DNA from: a virus | Reading direction: 5' to 3' (one strand) | DNA: 22,151 bases | Virus record (IMG/VR): IMGVR_UViG_3300018041_000080 | Coordinates: 1-22,151 of that record | Shown: positions 1 through 6,895 of the stretch, piece by piece | How the letters are laid out: the number at the start of each line of letters is the position of its first letter | Position numbering within the stretch: the stretch's first letter is position 1 | Program-made: the position numbers and the translations under genes | Notes under the pieces: model-generated | Told to the model about the DNA's origin: nothing | Seen by the model: the letters and a program-made list of their open reading frames with translations, nothing else | The model's database searches: none

Positions 1-59
1 CTGACTAAAGTAAAGACTTCTAAACGATCTTTTATTTTATTAATTTGTTTTTCGCTCAT
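1..59 (-). CDS. Start of an unidentified gene, cut by the left window edge
   Basis: Only the first 19 codons and part of the next are inside the window, so the product cannot be named. The visible N-terminus is MSEKQINKIKDRLEVFTLV, charged and helix-like. The ATG at 59 is preferred because a GGAG lies eight bases upstream (complement of 68-71), a normal ribosome binding site. The frame stays open upstream to a stop near 138-140, so a longer version with a non-ATG start is possible but has no better binding site. The gene overlaps the end of a possible 42-codon leftward ORF by 20 bases, and both would be read from the TATAAATA element at 214-221. Confidence 0.5.
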   Translation of the reverse strand, partial: MSEKQINKIKDRLEVFTLV

Positions 60-168
60 TACTAATGCTCCAGTCAACAACTTCCCTAACACTTCGCAAT
101 GCACCGTATAGGTTATCGGATGTCTGGATAGACATACTTAACCATATTGTGAATAAACTTCTAATCAT
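40..168 (-). CDS. Possible small protein of 42 residues, unknown
   Basis: A short leftward ORF begins at the ATG at 168 and ends in TAA at 40-42. I do not recognise the product. It starts MIRSLFTIWLSM and has a charged C-terminal half with the segment LYGALRSVREVVDWS, which reads like a real amphipathic helix rather than random AT-rich translation. There is no clear Shine-Dalgarno sequence before the first ATG; an internal ATG at codon 12 is an alternative. A perfect TATAAATA lies 45 bases upstream in the right orientation. The end of the ORF holds the ribosome binding site of the next gene (start at 59), the tight overlap common in phages. It could equally be untranslated leader. Confidence 0.35.
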   Translation of the reverse strand: MIRSLFTIWLSMSIQTSDNLYGALRSVREVVDWSISNERKTN

Positions 169-213
169 GATGGGAGGTTGATATATTTTCAGTTTATAAT
201 ATGTTATATGCGG

Positions 214-221
214 TATTTATA
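214..221 (-). promoter_or_regulatory. T4-type late promoter core, TATAAATA
   Basis: The complement reads TATAAATA, an exact match to the core recognised in T4 by the late sigma factor gp55. It lies in the 214-base gap between the PP-loop gene and the partial gene at the left edge and points at both small leftward ORFs. By the T4 rule transcription would start about six bases downstream, near 208. The surroundings are very AT-rich, so a chance match is possible. Confidence 0.5.
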
Positions 222-250
222 TTAGTATATAAATATTTTATATATTATAG

Positions 251-262
251 GCCAATTTTGGC
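251..262. repeat. 12-base perfect palindrome GCCAATTTTGGC (arms GCCAA/TTGGC)
   Basis: The arms GCCAA and TTGGC are separated by two bases, just after the stop of the leftward PP-loop gene. As RNA it could fold only a four-base stem, and no U-run follows, so it is a poor terminator. It could be a remnant of one or a protein site; nothing decides. Confidence 0.25.
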
Positions 263-273
263 GTATTTGGTAT

Positions 274-1323
274 TTAGAAATCAAAAAGGAAATCTTTTAA
301 TGGTTGAGCCTCAGAGGTCTTTATTGTTTCCTCAAACTTTTTCATAAAATATAGCTCATTTATATCTTTATTAAATTTTATTCTTTGTATGGCTGGAGGT
401 TTATTTTCAGATGTTATAAGACTTCTAACAGCAATTTCTTCAAGTGGAGCTCTAAATTCTTTATCGAAATTATCGTATATGCCTGTTATACTAGCATAAT
501 GTTTTTTAAGATTCTCAAACCCTGTGGCTGTCATTAATCTATGTTCTAAGGGAATGTCTAAAATATTATTATAATAAATTTCTTTATATCTATATTTTTC
601 ATATATAAAATTATCGTTTGTTGGTTGATAAACGTTATACTTCTTAAGTATGTCTATATTATTTGCCATACCCAAGTGATATAGATCAGGACTTTGATGG
701 AAAATACCTTTTAAAAGTTTTTTGTTTTTTAAATCAGCATATATTTGATAGGGTACATAGTACTTTTCTACATAACCAAATAAATTAACATTATGGGCTT
801 TATTGTTTCCAAATGTGATCCACGGAGGGTCACCACCTATTATTATTTTCTCCGCTTCTAATGTATTTAGAAAGTATATATGAAATAATATCTGTGGGCT
901 CCAATTTCTGTATTTTTTTACCATAGGTAGCATTTTTGTATTTTCAAAAAAATCCTTTGCGTCTATGGATATGATTTCATATGGTAAATTATATTTTTTA
1001 CAAAATTTTTCTGAAAACATAACATCATTTGCATTTACAACATTATTTCCCCAAAGTGATTCGTATATAACAACACTAAATTTAAAGTCAGATTCTATCA
1101 TACTGAGTGCTAAAAATTGACTATCATACCCTCCGCTTAAACATAGAGTACCATCTTTAAATTCACTAAGTTGGTCACTTATAAGTTCTTTTGTTTTTTC
1201 TTTGGAAAACTCTTGTATATCAGAAGAAATATCTCCCTTAATGAATTCCTGTCCTGGTTTAAGTTCAGGGTATTCGTAATGTAAACTTAAAAAGTTTGGA
1301 TTTCCTATTCTTATTTCTGTCAT
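274..1323 (-). CDS. Asparagine-synthetase-like PP-loop ATP pyrophosphatase without glutaminase domain
   Basis: The PP-loop motif SGGYDS is at residues 63-68, preceded by a hydrophobic strand (TLCL) as in the synthetase domain of asparagine synthetase B and its relatives. Enzymes of this fold adenylate a carboxylate with ATP and then join an amine to it. At 349 residues the protein lacks the N-terminal class II glutamine amidotransferase domain, which begins with a catalytic cysteine in AsnB; here only about 60 unrelated residues precede the PP-loop. It would therefore need free ammonia or an amine on another molecule as acceptor. No signal peptide is seen. Its neighbour across a 75-base divergent gap is a subtilisin-like protease, and two radical-SAM-type proteins follow. 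The substrate cannot be told from sequence. Family call is solid; true asparagine synthesis is unlikely. No Shine-Dalgarno sequence is visible before the ATG. Confidence 0.75.
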   Translation of the reverse strand: MTEIRIGNPNFLSLHYEYPELKPGQEFIKGDISSDIQEFSKEKTKELISDQLSEFKDGTLCLSGGYDSQFLALSMIESDFKFSVVIYESLWGNNVVNANDVMFSEKFCKKYNLPYEIISIDAKDFFENTKMLPMVKKYRNWSPQILFHIYFLNTLEAEKIIIGGDPPWITFGNNKAHNVNLFGYVEKYYVPYQIYADLKNKKLLKGIFHQSPDLYHLGMANNIDILKKYNVYQPTNDNFIYEKYRYKEIYYNNILDIPLEHRLMTATGFENLKKHYASITGIYDNFDKEFRAPLEEIAVRSLITSENKPPAIQRIKFNKDINELYFMKKFEETIKTSEAQPLKDFLFDF

Positions 1324-1339
1324 TACAATTTGTTATTTG

Positions 1340-1356
1340 AATAAATATGATAAATA
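1340..1356 (+). promoter_or_regulatory. Two overlapping late-promoter-like cores before the subtilase
   Basis: AATAAATA (1340-1347) and GATAAATA (1349-1356) both fit the relaxed NATAAATA core used by marine T4-like phages. They lie 43-60 bases upstream of the subtilase ATG, leaving a leader that carries its ribosome binding site (GGAG at 1390-1393, five bases before the ATG). Local AT-richness lowers confidence in either one alone. Confidence 0.45.
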
Positions 1357-1365
1357 TAATAAGTA

Positions 1366-1374
1366 ATTATAACA
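1366..1374 (-). promoter_or_regulatory. Possible extended -10 promoter for the PP-loop gene
   Basis: The complement reads TGTTATAAT, an extended -10 (TGnTATAAT). A TTGACT lies upstream at 1397-1392, but at a 20-base spacing, too long for a standard sigma70 promoter, so only the extended -10 supports it. Transcription would start near 1359, 36 bases before the leftward PP-loop gene. Confidence 0.3.
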
Positions 1375-1398
1375 TTTAGTTATCGAAACGGAGTCAAA

Positions 1399-3015
1399 AT
1401 GGCAAAATATATAGTAGTAATGGATTCAGACACTCATAGTAATGCTACCGAGGCAGAAAATGCTCTTAGTACAGCGGGTGCAGGAATAGAAAAAACATTT
1501 GCATTAAATCTAACATATGAAGTAGAAGCAACAGCAGAACAAGTTTCAGCAATAGTGGGATTAAAATATTCTAGTCTAAGTGATAGTGATTCAGGCGTAA
1601 GTTTACAAGCAATGAATACTAATCACTTTTTATATGTAGACAACAGGCACGTTGATTTAGAAGAAGCAAATGCAATGGTTAACCAAGATGTTGACCCAGG
1701 GTATAGTGCATTTGAACCAAAATATACAGGTTCAGGAAAAACATGCTATCTTATAGATTCCGGAGTACAATCAACCCATTCAGAATTCAGTGGTTCTACT
1801 ATTAATAACCTATTTACAACAGTAGATGGCGACTATGATGATTATACAGGACATGGAACATTCGTGGGAAGTTTAATCAATGGACAAAATGTTGGTCTTG
1901 CAAAAGACGCCACAGTTCAAAATGTCAAATTATTTGATCAGTTAGCAGGAACAATTAGTTTAGGTAACGTAATGAATGCTCTAGATGCCTGTTTGGTTCA
2001 TCATAATGCTAATAATCCAAATGATGTTAAAGTACTTTGTGCTCCATGGGTAACAACACAAAATGATATAATAGATTCCAAAATTGCAGAAATCAATAAT
2101 TCAAATATTGTTGTAGTTGCATCTGCAGGTAACCAAGGAAGTGATGTAAATAATTATTCACCAGCAGGAGTTAATGAGATAATTACTGTGGGTTCGCATG
2201 ATACTTCTTATAATATTACATCATTTACAAATACCCCATGGGACGGCTCAGATCCTGTAACATCAATCAACAACTATGGTGCGGCAATTGACATCTTTAC
2301 TATTGGTGTAAATGTAAGTGGAGCGGAAATGGGTGAAACAGGCACAACATACACGGACGGTACAGGTACTAGTGTAAGTGCAGGTATAGTTGCAGGTGGT
2401 GTGTTAGGATACATTGAAAAGCACCCAACAGAAGATTCAAATAGAATTAAAGAAATTCTAGTTGCTGAAGGTTCATTAAAAGGAATACAAAAATTAAATT
2501 TAGCAAATGCGGCAACTGACGGTGGATTTAGTACATCTAATACAAATAAAACAATTCTACAGGTTGATGCAGGTGGTGTTAATGCTACTCAAGACTTGTT
2601 TAATTACCCATCTGGATCAGTGGCAAAGGTACAAAGAGGACAATCAGTTACTGTGGATTTAGGTCTTAATAGTGGGGCATCTAATGTATCCGTATTAACA
2701 TTTAGTCCTTTAAGTCCATGGATGTCATTTGATACAAATACAGGAATACTTACTGCAGATACTTCTACATTAACAGCCGATCAAGCACCATCACATTATT
2801 TGTTTGGTGTAAGAGGTAAAGTAAACGGTATAACATTAGTTGAAGAGTTTGCTGTCAGTGTGTACAACACCAGTGAAGACGAACTAGTTGAAGGTACTAA
2901 TGCTTTCTATTACGACACTGATAATGACGAATATGATCAGGCACAAACATTAGATTGGCAGTTGGCTCCAATTATTACTCCAACATTTATGCCATTGTTT
3001 GACGGACCAAAATAA
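1399..3015 (+). CDS. Subtilisin-like serine protease (family S8) with propeptide and C-terminal Ig-like domain
   Basis: The catalytic triad is complete: Asp120 in LIDSGVQSTH, His152 in TGHGTFVGS, and Ser325 in GTGTSVSAG; Asn245 in ASAGN would form the oxyanion hole. Residues 3-70 resemble an inhibitor I9-type propeptide that chaperones folding and is cut off on activation. After the protease domain (about 110-375), residues 400-490 look like a beta-sandwich of the putative-Ig/cadherin-like type found in secreted and virion proteins. There is no signal peptide. The start is fixed by GGAG five bases upstream. It is one of only two rightward genes here and likely has its own late promoter. Plausible roles are virion protein maturation, digestion of host surface protein, or processing of a product of the neighbouring modifying enzymes. 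The family is certain; the target is not known. Confidence 0.9.
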   Translation: MAKYIVVMDSDTHSNATEAENALSTAGAGIEKTFALNLTYEVEATAEQVSAIVGLKYSSLSDSDSGVSLQAMNTNHFLYVDNRHVDLEEANAMVNQDVDPGYSAFEPKYTGSGKTCYLIDSGVQSTHSEFSGSTINNLFTTVDGDYDDYTGHGTFVGSLINGQNVGLAKDATVQNVKLFDQLAGTISLGNVMNALDACLVHHNANNPNDVKVLCAPWVTTQNDIIDSKIAEINNSNIVVVASAGNQGSDVNNYSPAGVNEIITVGSHDTSYNITSFTNTPWDGSDPVTSINNYGAAIDIFTIGVNVSGAEMGETGTTYTDGTGTSVSAGIVAGGVLGYIEKHPTEDSNRIKEILVAEGSLKGIQKLNLANAATDGGFSTSNTNKTILQVDAGGVNATQDLFNYPSGSVAKVQRGQSVTVDLGLNSGASNVSVLTFSPLSPWMSFDTNTGILTADTSTLTADQAPSHYLFGVRGKVNGITLVEEFAVSVYNTSEDELVEGTNAFYYDTDNDEYDQAQTLDWQLAPIITPTFMPLFDGPK

Positions 3016-3018
3016 ATC
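3011..3018 (+). promoter_or_regulatory. Near-match late-promoter core five bases before the next gene
   Basis: AATAAATC differs from NATAAATA in the last base and overlaps the subtilase stop codon. The next five bases are followed directly by the ATG at 3024, the same spacing seen at three other genes here. No Shine-Dalgarno sequence precedes that ATG. Confidence 0.25.
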
Positions 3019-3023
3019 TATAA

Positions 3024-4175
3024 ATGCTTTTTATAGACTTAACATCAGAATCTGATGTTTTTAATTCGACATCTCCTCAGGGCCATTGGTTATATCATAA
3101 ATTTGGAAAAAGAAATTTCCCTACAGGAGAACTTGACTTAGAAGAAGTCAAAAATTTTATTTCTAAAGAAAACCCAAAAGACATTATATGTCATTCTTAT
3201 TTTGGAGACCCTTTATTTTATACAAAAATTATATCTTTTGCAGAATATTGTTATGAAGAGGGTATTAATTTAATGTTATTTACTTATGGTAATTTTAAAA
3301 GTAAAAATGATATAGATCGCCTAACCGAATTAAACGTTAAATTTTATATATTTTTATGCGGTAACAATAAAAATAATAGTTTAGTGTACATTAATTCTTC
3401 TAAAGATAATATACAATACATTTTTGAAAACATAAAAGCAGAAAATTTATTTATAGAATATTCATTGTATGACCATAATGTTAACGATTTAAAAGAAATC
3501 TTACAAGATGTTTTAGAAAAACGATGCAATATAAAAGTATCACATGGAAACTTACTGGGAAATACTTTTACTAATATAATGAACGAAAAAGGTAGATGGC
3601 TTTATGATATACATAAATGTAATATAGAATTTGATTTTATAGGAAAATTTATTAAAGATACAGAAGTATTATCAGCAATCAACACATTAGAGAACTTAGA
3701 ATATAAATCAAAAGGACTATCACAAACAGCACCCGGATACTTATTGTTAAGAACTTTTATATACGATCGTGGACAAAATAATATTTTTAATACAACTCTT
3801 GAAAAAGTTAATGCTGAGAAATTTTTAAAAACTGATGGAGATACATATATAAATTACTTAGGTTATATATTTGAAAACAGAGATATTTATGAAACTTTTA
3901 GTAACTCTCTCTGTGATGATTGGAGTGAAAATTTAAAAAGAAATGGCCAATCAAAAATAGAAAATTCTTTAATTTCCAGTGATATGAAAAAATTAATACA
4001 CATTAACAGCAAAAACAAAGCAAATGAGAAATTAAAAATTGTATATAAAGATAAAGATCGAAGATCGAGTATGAAACTTGATCTTGACTTTACAGAAGAA
4101 GGTAAAACATTGCACTTGTTATCGTTTTTAGCAAACGAAGATTTATCTAAATATCATATTTCTAAACAGTTTTAG
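3024..4175 (+). CDS. Radical-SAM-fold-like protein lacking the CxxxCxxC cluster motif
   Basis: I do not recognise a named family, but residues 1-160 follow the pattern of the radical SAM barrel. There is a first strand (LFIDLT), a helix starting GELDLEEVKNF, then SYFGDPLFYTKI in the place of the GGEP motif, a helix, and LMLFTYGNF in the place of the TNG strand. The loop after strand one, where CxxxCxxC should bind the iron-sulfur cluster, contains no cysteine at all (residues 8-18 are Ser/Asp/Asn/Thr-rich). A cluster is therefore not expected, and the protein may be a catalytically dead partner or a binding protein. Residues 170-383 have no motif I can name. The gene starts eight bases after the subtilase stop and so may share its mRNA. 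Its end overlaps by 14 bases the end of the convergent, intact radical SAM gene. The fold is inference from pattern only. Confidence 0.6.
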   Translation: MLFIDLTSESDVFNSTSPQGHWLYHKFGKRNFPTGELDLEEVKNFISKENPKDIICHSYFGDPLFYTKIISFAEYCYEEGINLMLFTYGNFKSKNDIDRLTELNVKFYIFLCGNNKNNSLVYINSSKDNIQYIFENIKAENLFIEYSLYDHNVNDLKEILQDVLEKRCNIKVSHGNLLGNTFTNIMNEKGRWLYDIHKCNIEFDFIGKFIKDTEVLSAINTLENLEYKSKGLSQTAPGYLLLRTFIYDRGQNNIFNTTLEKVNAEKFLKTDGDTYINYLGYIFENRDIYETFSNSLCDDWSENLKRNGQSKIENSLISSDMKKLIHINSKNKANEKLKIVYKDKDRRSSMKLDLDFTEEGKTLHLLSFLANEDLSKYHISKQF

Positions 4176-5193
4176 TAATAGAAATATCCGATATATTATT
4201 ACAAAAATCAAAAGGACATATGGTCATAGAATCTGGTATATACCAATCAGTACTTGTAATATTACCAAAATTTACTGCTCCACACCAACTACTATATATT
4301 TCACCACTGGCGTCTATATTTAAACTTTCATATCCTAAATGACATTTTAGTCCTTTAAATTTATTAAGACCTTCATTTATTATTTGATGGTGTTGTACAA
4401 ATTTTTTTGTTCCATCGTCATATAAAAACTCTGTCATTATATCTGTATTTATGAATTCTTGAGACTCTGAGATATTACCATCATCTTGTTCTTCAGGTTC
4501 TGCAGGCTCTATTGGCATAGGTGCAATGCCGGGTTTTTGTAGTATTTCTAACTCCTTGTCTGTGTAGTTCCAGTATGTTTCCTGCTTACTGTGACGCCCT
4601 AAGAGCTTCTTATACATAGTCTTTACGCATATACTGACGTTATAATAGTAATTATGTTCACAATCTTTAAATAAATCCCTGCATTCTTCAGCAAAATCTC
4701 CTAATTCTTCTACCTTTTCGCCTACACCTGCAATGTTTATATCTATTTTAACATCTTCTTTGATCTCATTTATTACGTCTAAAAAATGTTGTTTATCCTG
4801 TGTCTGAGGATGGAATGTTAGTACAACACTATCCATATAATGTTTTGCTTTACTCCACCAATTAACCGTTCTACTGGCATTTGTATAAACAACACTGGTT
4901 GAGTTATACTGGCTGATCTTTTTAATTATATCCTCGAACCCTGGTATCACAGTGACTTCACCACCTATTAATTCAAAATCTGTTCTTTTCCCTATTCTAT
5001 TATAGTATTCACATAGACGCTCTATTGTTTTTATGTATGTATCTTTTTCTAACCAAGGCTTAGAACCGTCATGTAATATAGGAGGACAATATTCACATTC
5101 ATAATTACATGAATTACCCATGTTCCATTGTATTCTGATAAAGTCCATTACTCCACGAGCATGAGGACCACGAACTGAAATGAGATTTGGCAT
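4162..5193 (-). CDS. Radical SAM enzyme with SPASM/twitch-like C-terminal cysteines
   Basis: The cluster motif CNYECEYC gives Cys29, Cys33 and Cys36 in the canonical CxxxCxxC spacing, followed by a GGE motif (LIGGEVTV) and a TNA strand, as expected for a radical SAM barrel. Such enzymes reduce S-adenosylmethionine to a 5'-deoxyadenosyl radical. Four further cysteines near the C-terminus (about 284, 304, 326, 331), around an IDASGEIY segment, resemble the SPASM/twitch region that binds an auxiliary cluster in peptide-modifying enzymes. An acidic, Pro/Glu-rich insert lies at about 225-245. The ATG shares its first base with the TAA of the PAAR gene (TAATG), so translation is probably coupled to a tail-spike protein. 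The substrate is unknown; a protein or peptide is the best guess from the C-terminal cysteines. Confidence 0.85.
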   Translation of the reverse strand: MPNLISVRGPHARGVMDFIRIQWNMGNSCNYECEYCPPILHDGSKPWLEKDTYIKTIERLCEYYNRIGKRTDFELIGGEVTVIPGFEDIIKKISQYNSTSVVYTNASRTVNWWSKAKHYMDSVVLTFHPQTQDKQHFLDVINEIKEDVKIDINIAGVGEKVEELGDFAEECRDLFKDCEHNYYYNVSICVKTMYKKLLGRHSKQETYWNYTDKELEILQKPGIAPMPIEPAEPEEQDDGNISESQEFINTDIMTEFLYDDGTKKFVQHHQIINEGLNKFKGLKCHLGYESLNIDASGEIYSSWCGAVNFGNITSTDWYIPDSMTICPFDFCNNISDISITKTV

Positions 5194-5486
5194 TATATGC
5201 CTACTTGAACCGTTGCTGGTACAGTACCTTCTACATTATGACCACATGTCACAGTACTAAATTGATGCATAGCAACAGGGCGGCCTTCAGCAAATACTGA
5301 AGTTGATCCAGTAACGATACTTGCTACGGTGTGAGGTGCTTCGCCGTGAGTAAAAACCTGATCTCCTGGTATAGCCGCTGAAGCACAACTAACTATAGAA
5401 CCGTCAGCAAGTACGGTAGGTGCACCAGGACCGACGATTACACCGCCCCCTGCATTATCTAAACCTACTCTTGCTATTCCTGGCAT
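5193..5486 (-). CDS. PAAR-type spike-tip protein
   Basis: This 97-residue protein is made of short Gly/Val/Ala-rich beta strands with the pattern of PAAR-repeat proteins: PGIARVGLDNAGG at the start, VLADGSIV, GDQVFTHG, and a late cysteine-histidine segment (VTCGHNV). PAAR proteins form a sharp cone that caps the spike of contractile tails (gp5.4 in T4) and bind a metal ion near the tip; the His and Cys residues here are candidate ligands. Length is typical of phage PAAR proteins. It sits downstream of nrdAB and the Sm-like gene and is joined by a one-base overlap to the radical SAM gene. There is no good ribosome binding site; instead a NATAAATA box ends five bases before the ATG. Confidence 0.8.
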   Translation of the reverse strand: MPGIARVGLDNAGGGVIVGPGAPTVLADGSIVSCASAAIPGDQVFTHGEAPHTVASIVTGSTSVFAEGRPVAMHQFSTVTCGHNVEGTVPATVQVGI

Positions 5487-5491
5487 ACTAC

Positions 5492-5499
5492 TATTTATG
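5492..5499 (-). promoter_or_regulatory. Late-promoter core CATAAATA five bases before the PAAR gene
   Basis: The complement reads CATAAATA, then GTAGT, then the ATG of the PAAR gene. In T4 the late core covers about -13 to -6, so transcription would begin on the A of the ATG and the message would lack a leader. The same spacing occurs before the genes starting at 16112 and 18080. Confidence 0.45.
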
Positions 5500-5507
5500 C
5501 CTTTTGA

Positions 5508-5798
5508 TTACTTAGATTCTGGATTCTCTATTAATTTTAAATAGTCGTTAGCAGAACTTTCAAGAGATTCCACTATAGAAAGTATATTATCTGTACTCAT
5601 CGCAACCTCTATACTTGGGCCCGTGTATTGATATGGAACAACAGCAATTTGATTATCCATAATGATAACTGTTCTAGGTTCTTCTAAAAATATAATATTA
5701 TCCGCTTTTACAAATGACATAAGTTTAGCCATTAACTCAACTCCAGTCACTAATTTAATTGTTACAATTTTTCCGATTAATGCTTCCGTATTATACAT
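5508..5798 (-). CDS. Small Sm/LSm-like beta-barrel protein (tentative)
   Basis: The 96-residue product has the strand order of an Sm fold. There is a strand with IGKIVTIKL, a TGVELMAKL turn like the Sm1 'V.L..G....G.L' pattern, then NIIFLEEPRTVII, a long fifth-strand region with VVPYQ, and a helix at the C-terminus. Small Sm-like proteins are common in marine T4-like phages, with no settled function; Hfq-type RNA binding is one possibility. It is translationally coupled to nrdB, its ATG overlapping the nrdB stop as TAATG, so it is expressed with the reductase. The fold assignment rests on pattern reading and is moderate; no RNA-binding residues can be claimed. Confidence 0.5.
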   Translation of the reverse strand: MYNTEALIGKIVTIKLVTGVELMAKLMSFVKADNIIFLEEPRTVIIMDNQIAVVPYQYTGPSIEVAMSTDNILSIVESLESSANDYLKLIENPESK

Positions 5799-6895
5799 TA
5801 TAAACTAAATCCTTTAAATGTGTCTTCATTGACATCTTGTTTTGTGCCACCTATAACATAACTACTTATTTCTGTTTCTTGAGGTGCCACCTGTACACTA
5901 CCTCCTGTTATCCATGCCTGTGTCCATGGTAAAGGATTAGTCCCACTATTATATACCTTTTCTAAGCCTACGGCGTGCATTCTTTTGGCCGCTATAAACT
6001 CAACATATTGTTTTAGTAGTTCTGCGTTAAGTCCTATTATACTGCCATCTTTAAACAAGTAATCTGCCCATGCCTTTTCCTGTTCTACAGCATCTATAAA
6101 CATCTGCTTACACTCTTCTGCACATTCTTTCTGTATCTTTGCAAAGTCCTTGTCCTCCTGGGGCAAAAACTTCAACATCTGCTGTGTACTTGCCAGGTGT
6201 ACATTTTCGTCTCTGGCAATTAATTTTATAATTTTAGCATTGCCTTCCATTCTTTTGAGTTCAGCAAATGCCCAACTACATGCAAATGATACATAAAAAC
6301 GTACGCCTTCCAATATGTTTACGCTCATTAAACATTTATATATACGTTTCTTATGCTCATATATGTCGTATTTCTTACTGCCTGTATCTCTGAGTAGATT
6401 ATATTCTATCAGTTTATCATAGTTTTCTGTAATACTATCTGCACAATCACATATTTCTTTAATGTCTAACATTTCATCAAACACTTTACTAGGGTTTGCA
6501 TACACATTTCTAATAATGTGTGTATAACTTCTGCTATGTATAGTTTCTGAAAATGCCCATGTCTCTATCCAGGTTTCTAATTCTGGTAGGCTTACTACAG
6601 GCAGGAAAGCAATATTAGGAGAGCGTCCTTGTACACTATCCAATAGTATTTGTCTCTTTAAATTAGAGGTAAAGATATGTTGCTCATGATCTGATAAGTT
6701 TTTGAAATCTGTTGCATCTTTAAGTATATCTACTTCTTCTGGTCGCCAAAAGAATCCTAACTGTTTATCAGTTAGTTTATCAAACTGTTTGTATTTAAGT
6801 GTATCATATCTTTGTACTACAGGCCCTCCTGTTGGATCTAAGAACATTTTTACTTTGGTATGATCTACTCTATTTTTTGTATTTAAAACTGTCAT
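5798..6895 (-). CDS. nrdB: Ribonucleotide reductase class Ia, beta subunit
   Basis: The protein makes the di-iron tyrosyl radical that starts catalysis in the alpha subunit. All metal ligands line up with E. coli NrdB: Asp86, Glu117, His120, Glu196, Glu230 and His233, with the radical tyrosine Tyr124 in the segment SETIHSRSYTH. The C-terminus ends DTFKGFSL, an acidic-aromatic tail of the kind that docks into NrdA. Length (365) matches the family. It is encoded directly after nrdA with a TAATG overlap, so the two subunits are made together, and supplies deoxynucleotides for phage replication. The close likeness to enterobacterial NrdB points to a proteobacterial-type lineage. Confidence is very high. 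Confidence 0.97.
   Translation of the reverse strand: MTVLNTKNRVDHTKVKMFLDPTGGPVVQRYDTLKYKQFDKLTDKQLGFFWRPEEVDILKDATDFKNLSDHEQHIFTSNLKRQILLDSVQGRSPNIAFLPVVSLPELETWIETWAFSETIHSRSYTHIIRNVYANPSKVFDEMLDIKEICDCADSITENYDKLIEYNLLRDTGSKKYDIYEHKKRIYKCLMSVNILEGVRFYVSFACSWAFAELKRMEGNAKIIKLIARDENVHLASTQQMLKFLPQEDKDFAKIQKECAEECKQMFIDAVEQEKAWADYLFKDGSIIGLNAELLKQYVEFIAAKRMHAVGLEKVYNSGTNPLPWTQAWITGGSVQVAPQETEISSYVIGGTKQDVNEDTFKGFSL

Noticed and set aside
228-235. Rightward TATAAATA
   Set aside because: Exact match, but the next rightward gene is more than 1.1 kb away behind a leftward gene, and the region is almost pure A/T.
251-262. Rho-independent terminator after the PP-loop gene
   Set aside because: Stem too short and no U-tract on the transcript side.
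274-5193. Complete lasso-peptide or other peptide-natural-product cluster
   Set aside because: No precursor peptide, leader-binding protein or exporter could be identified, so only the resemblance of parts is reported.
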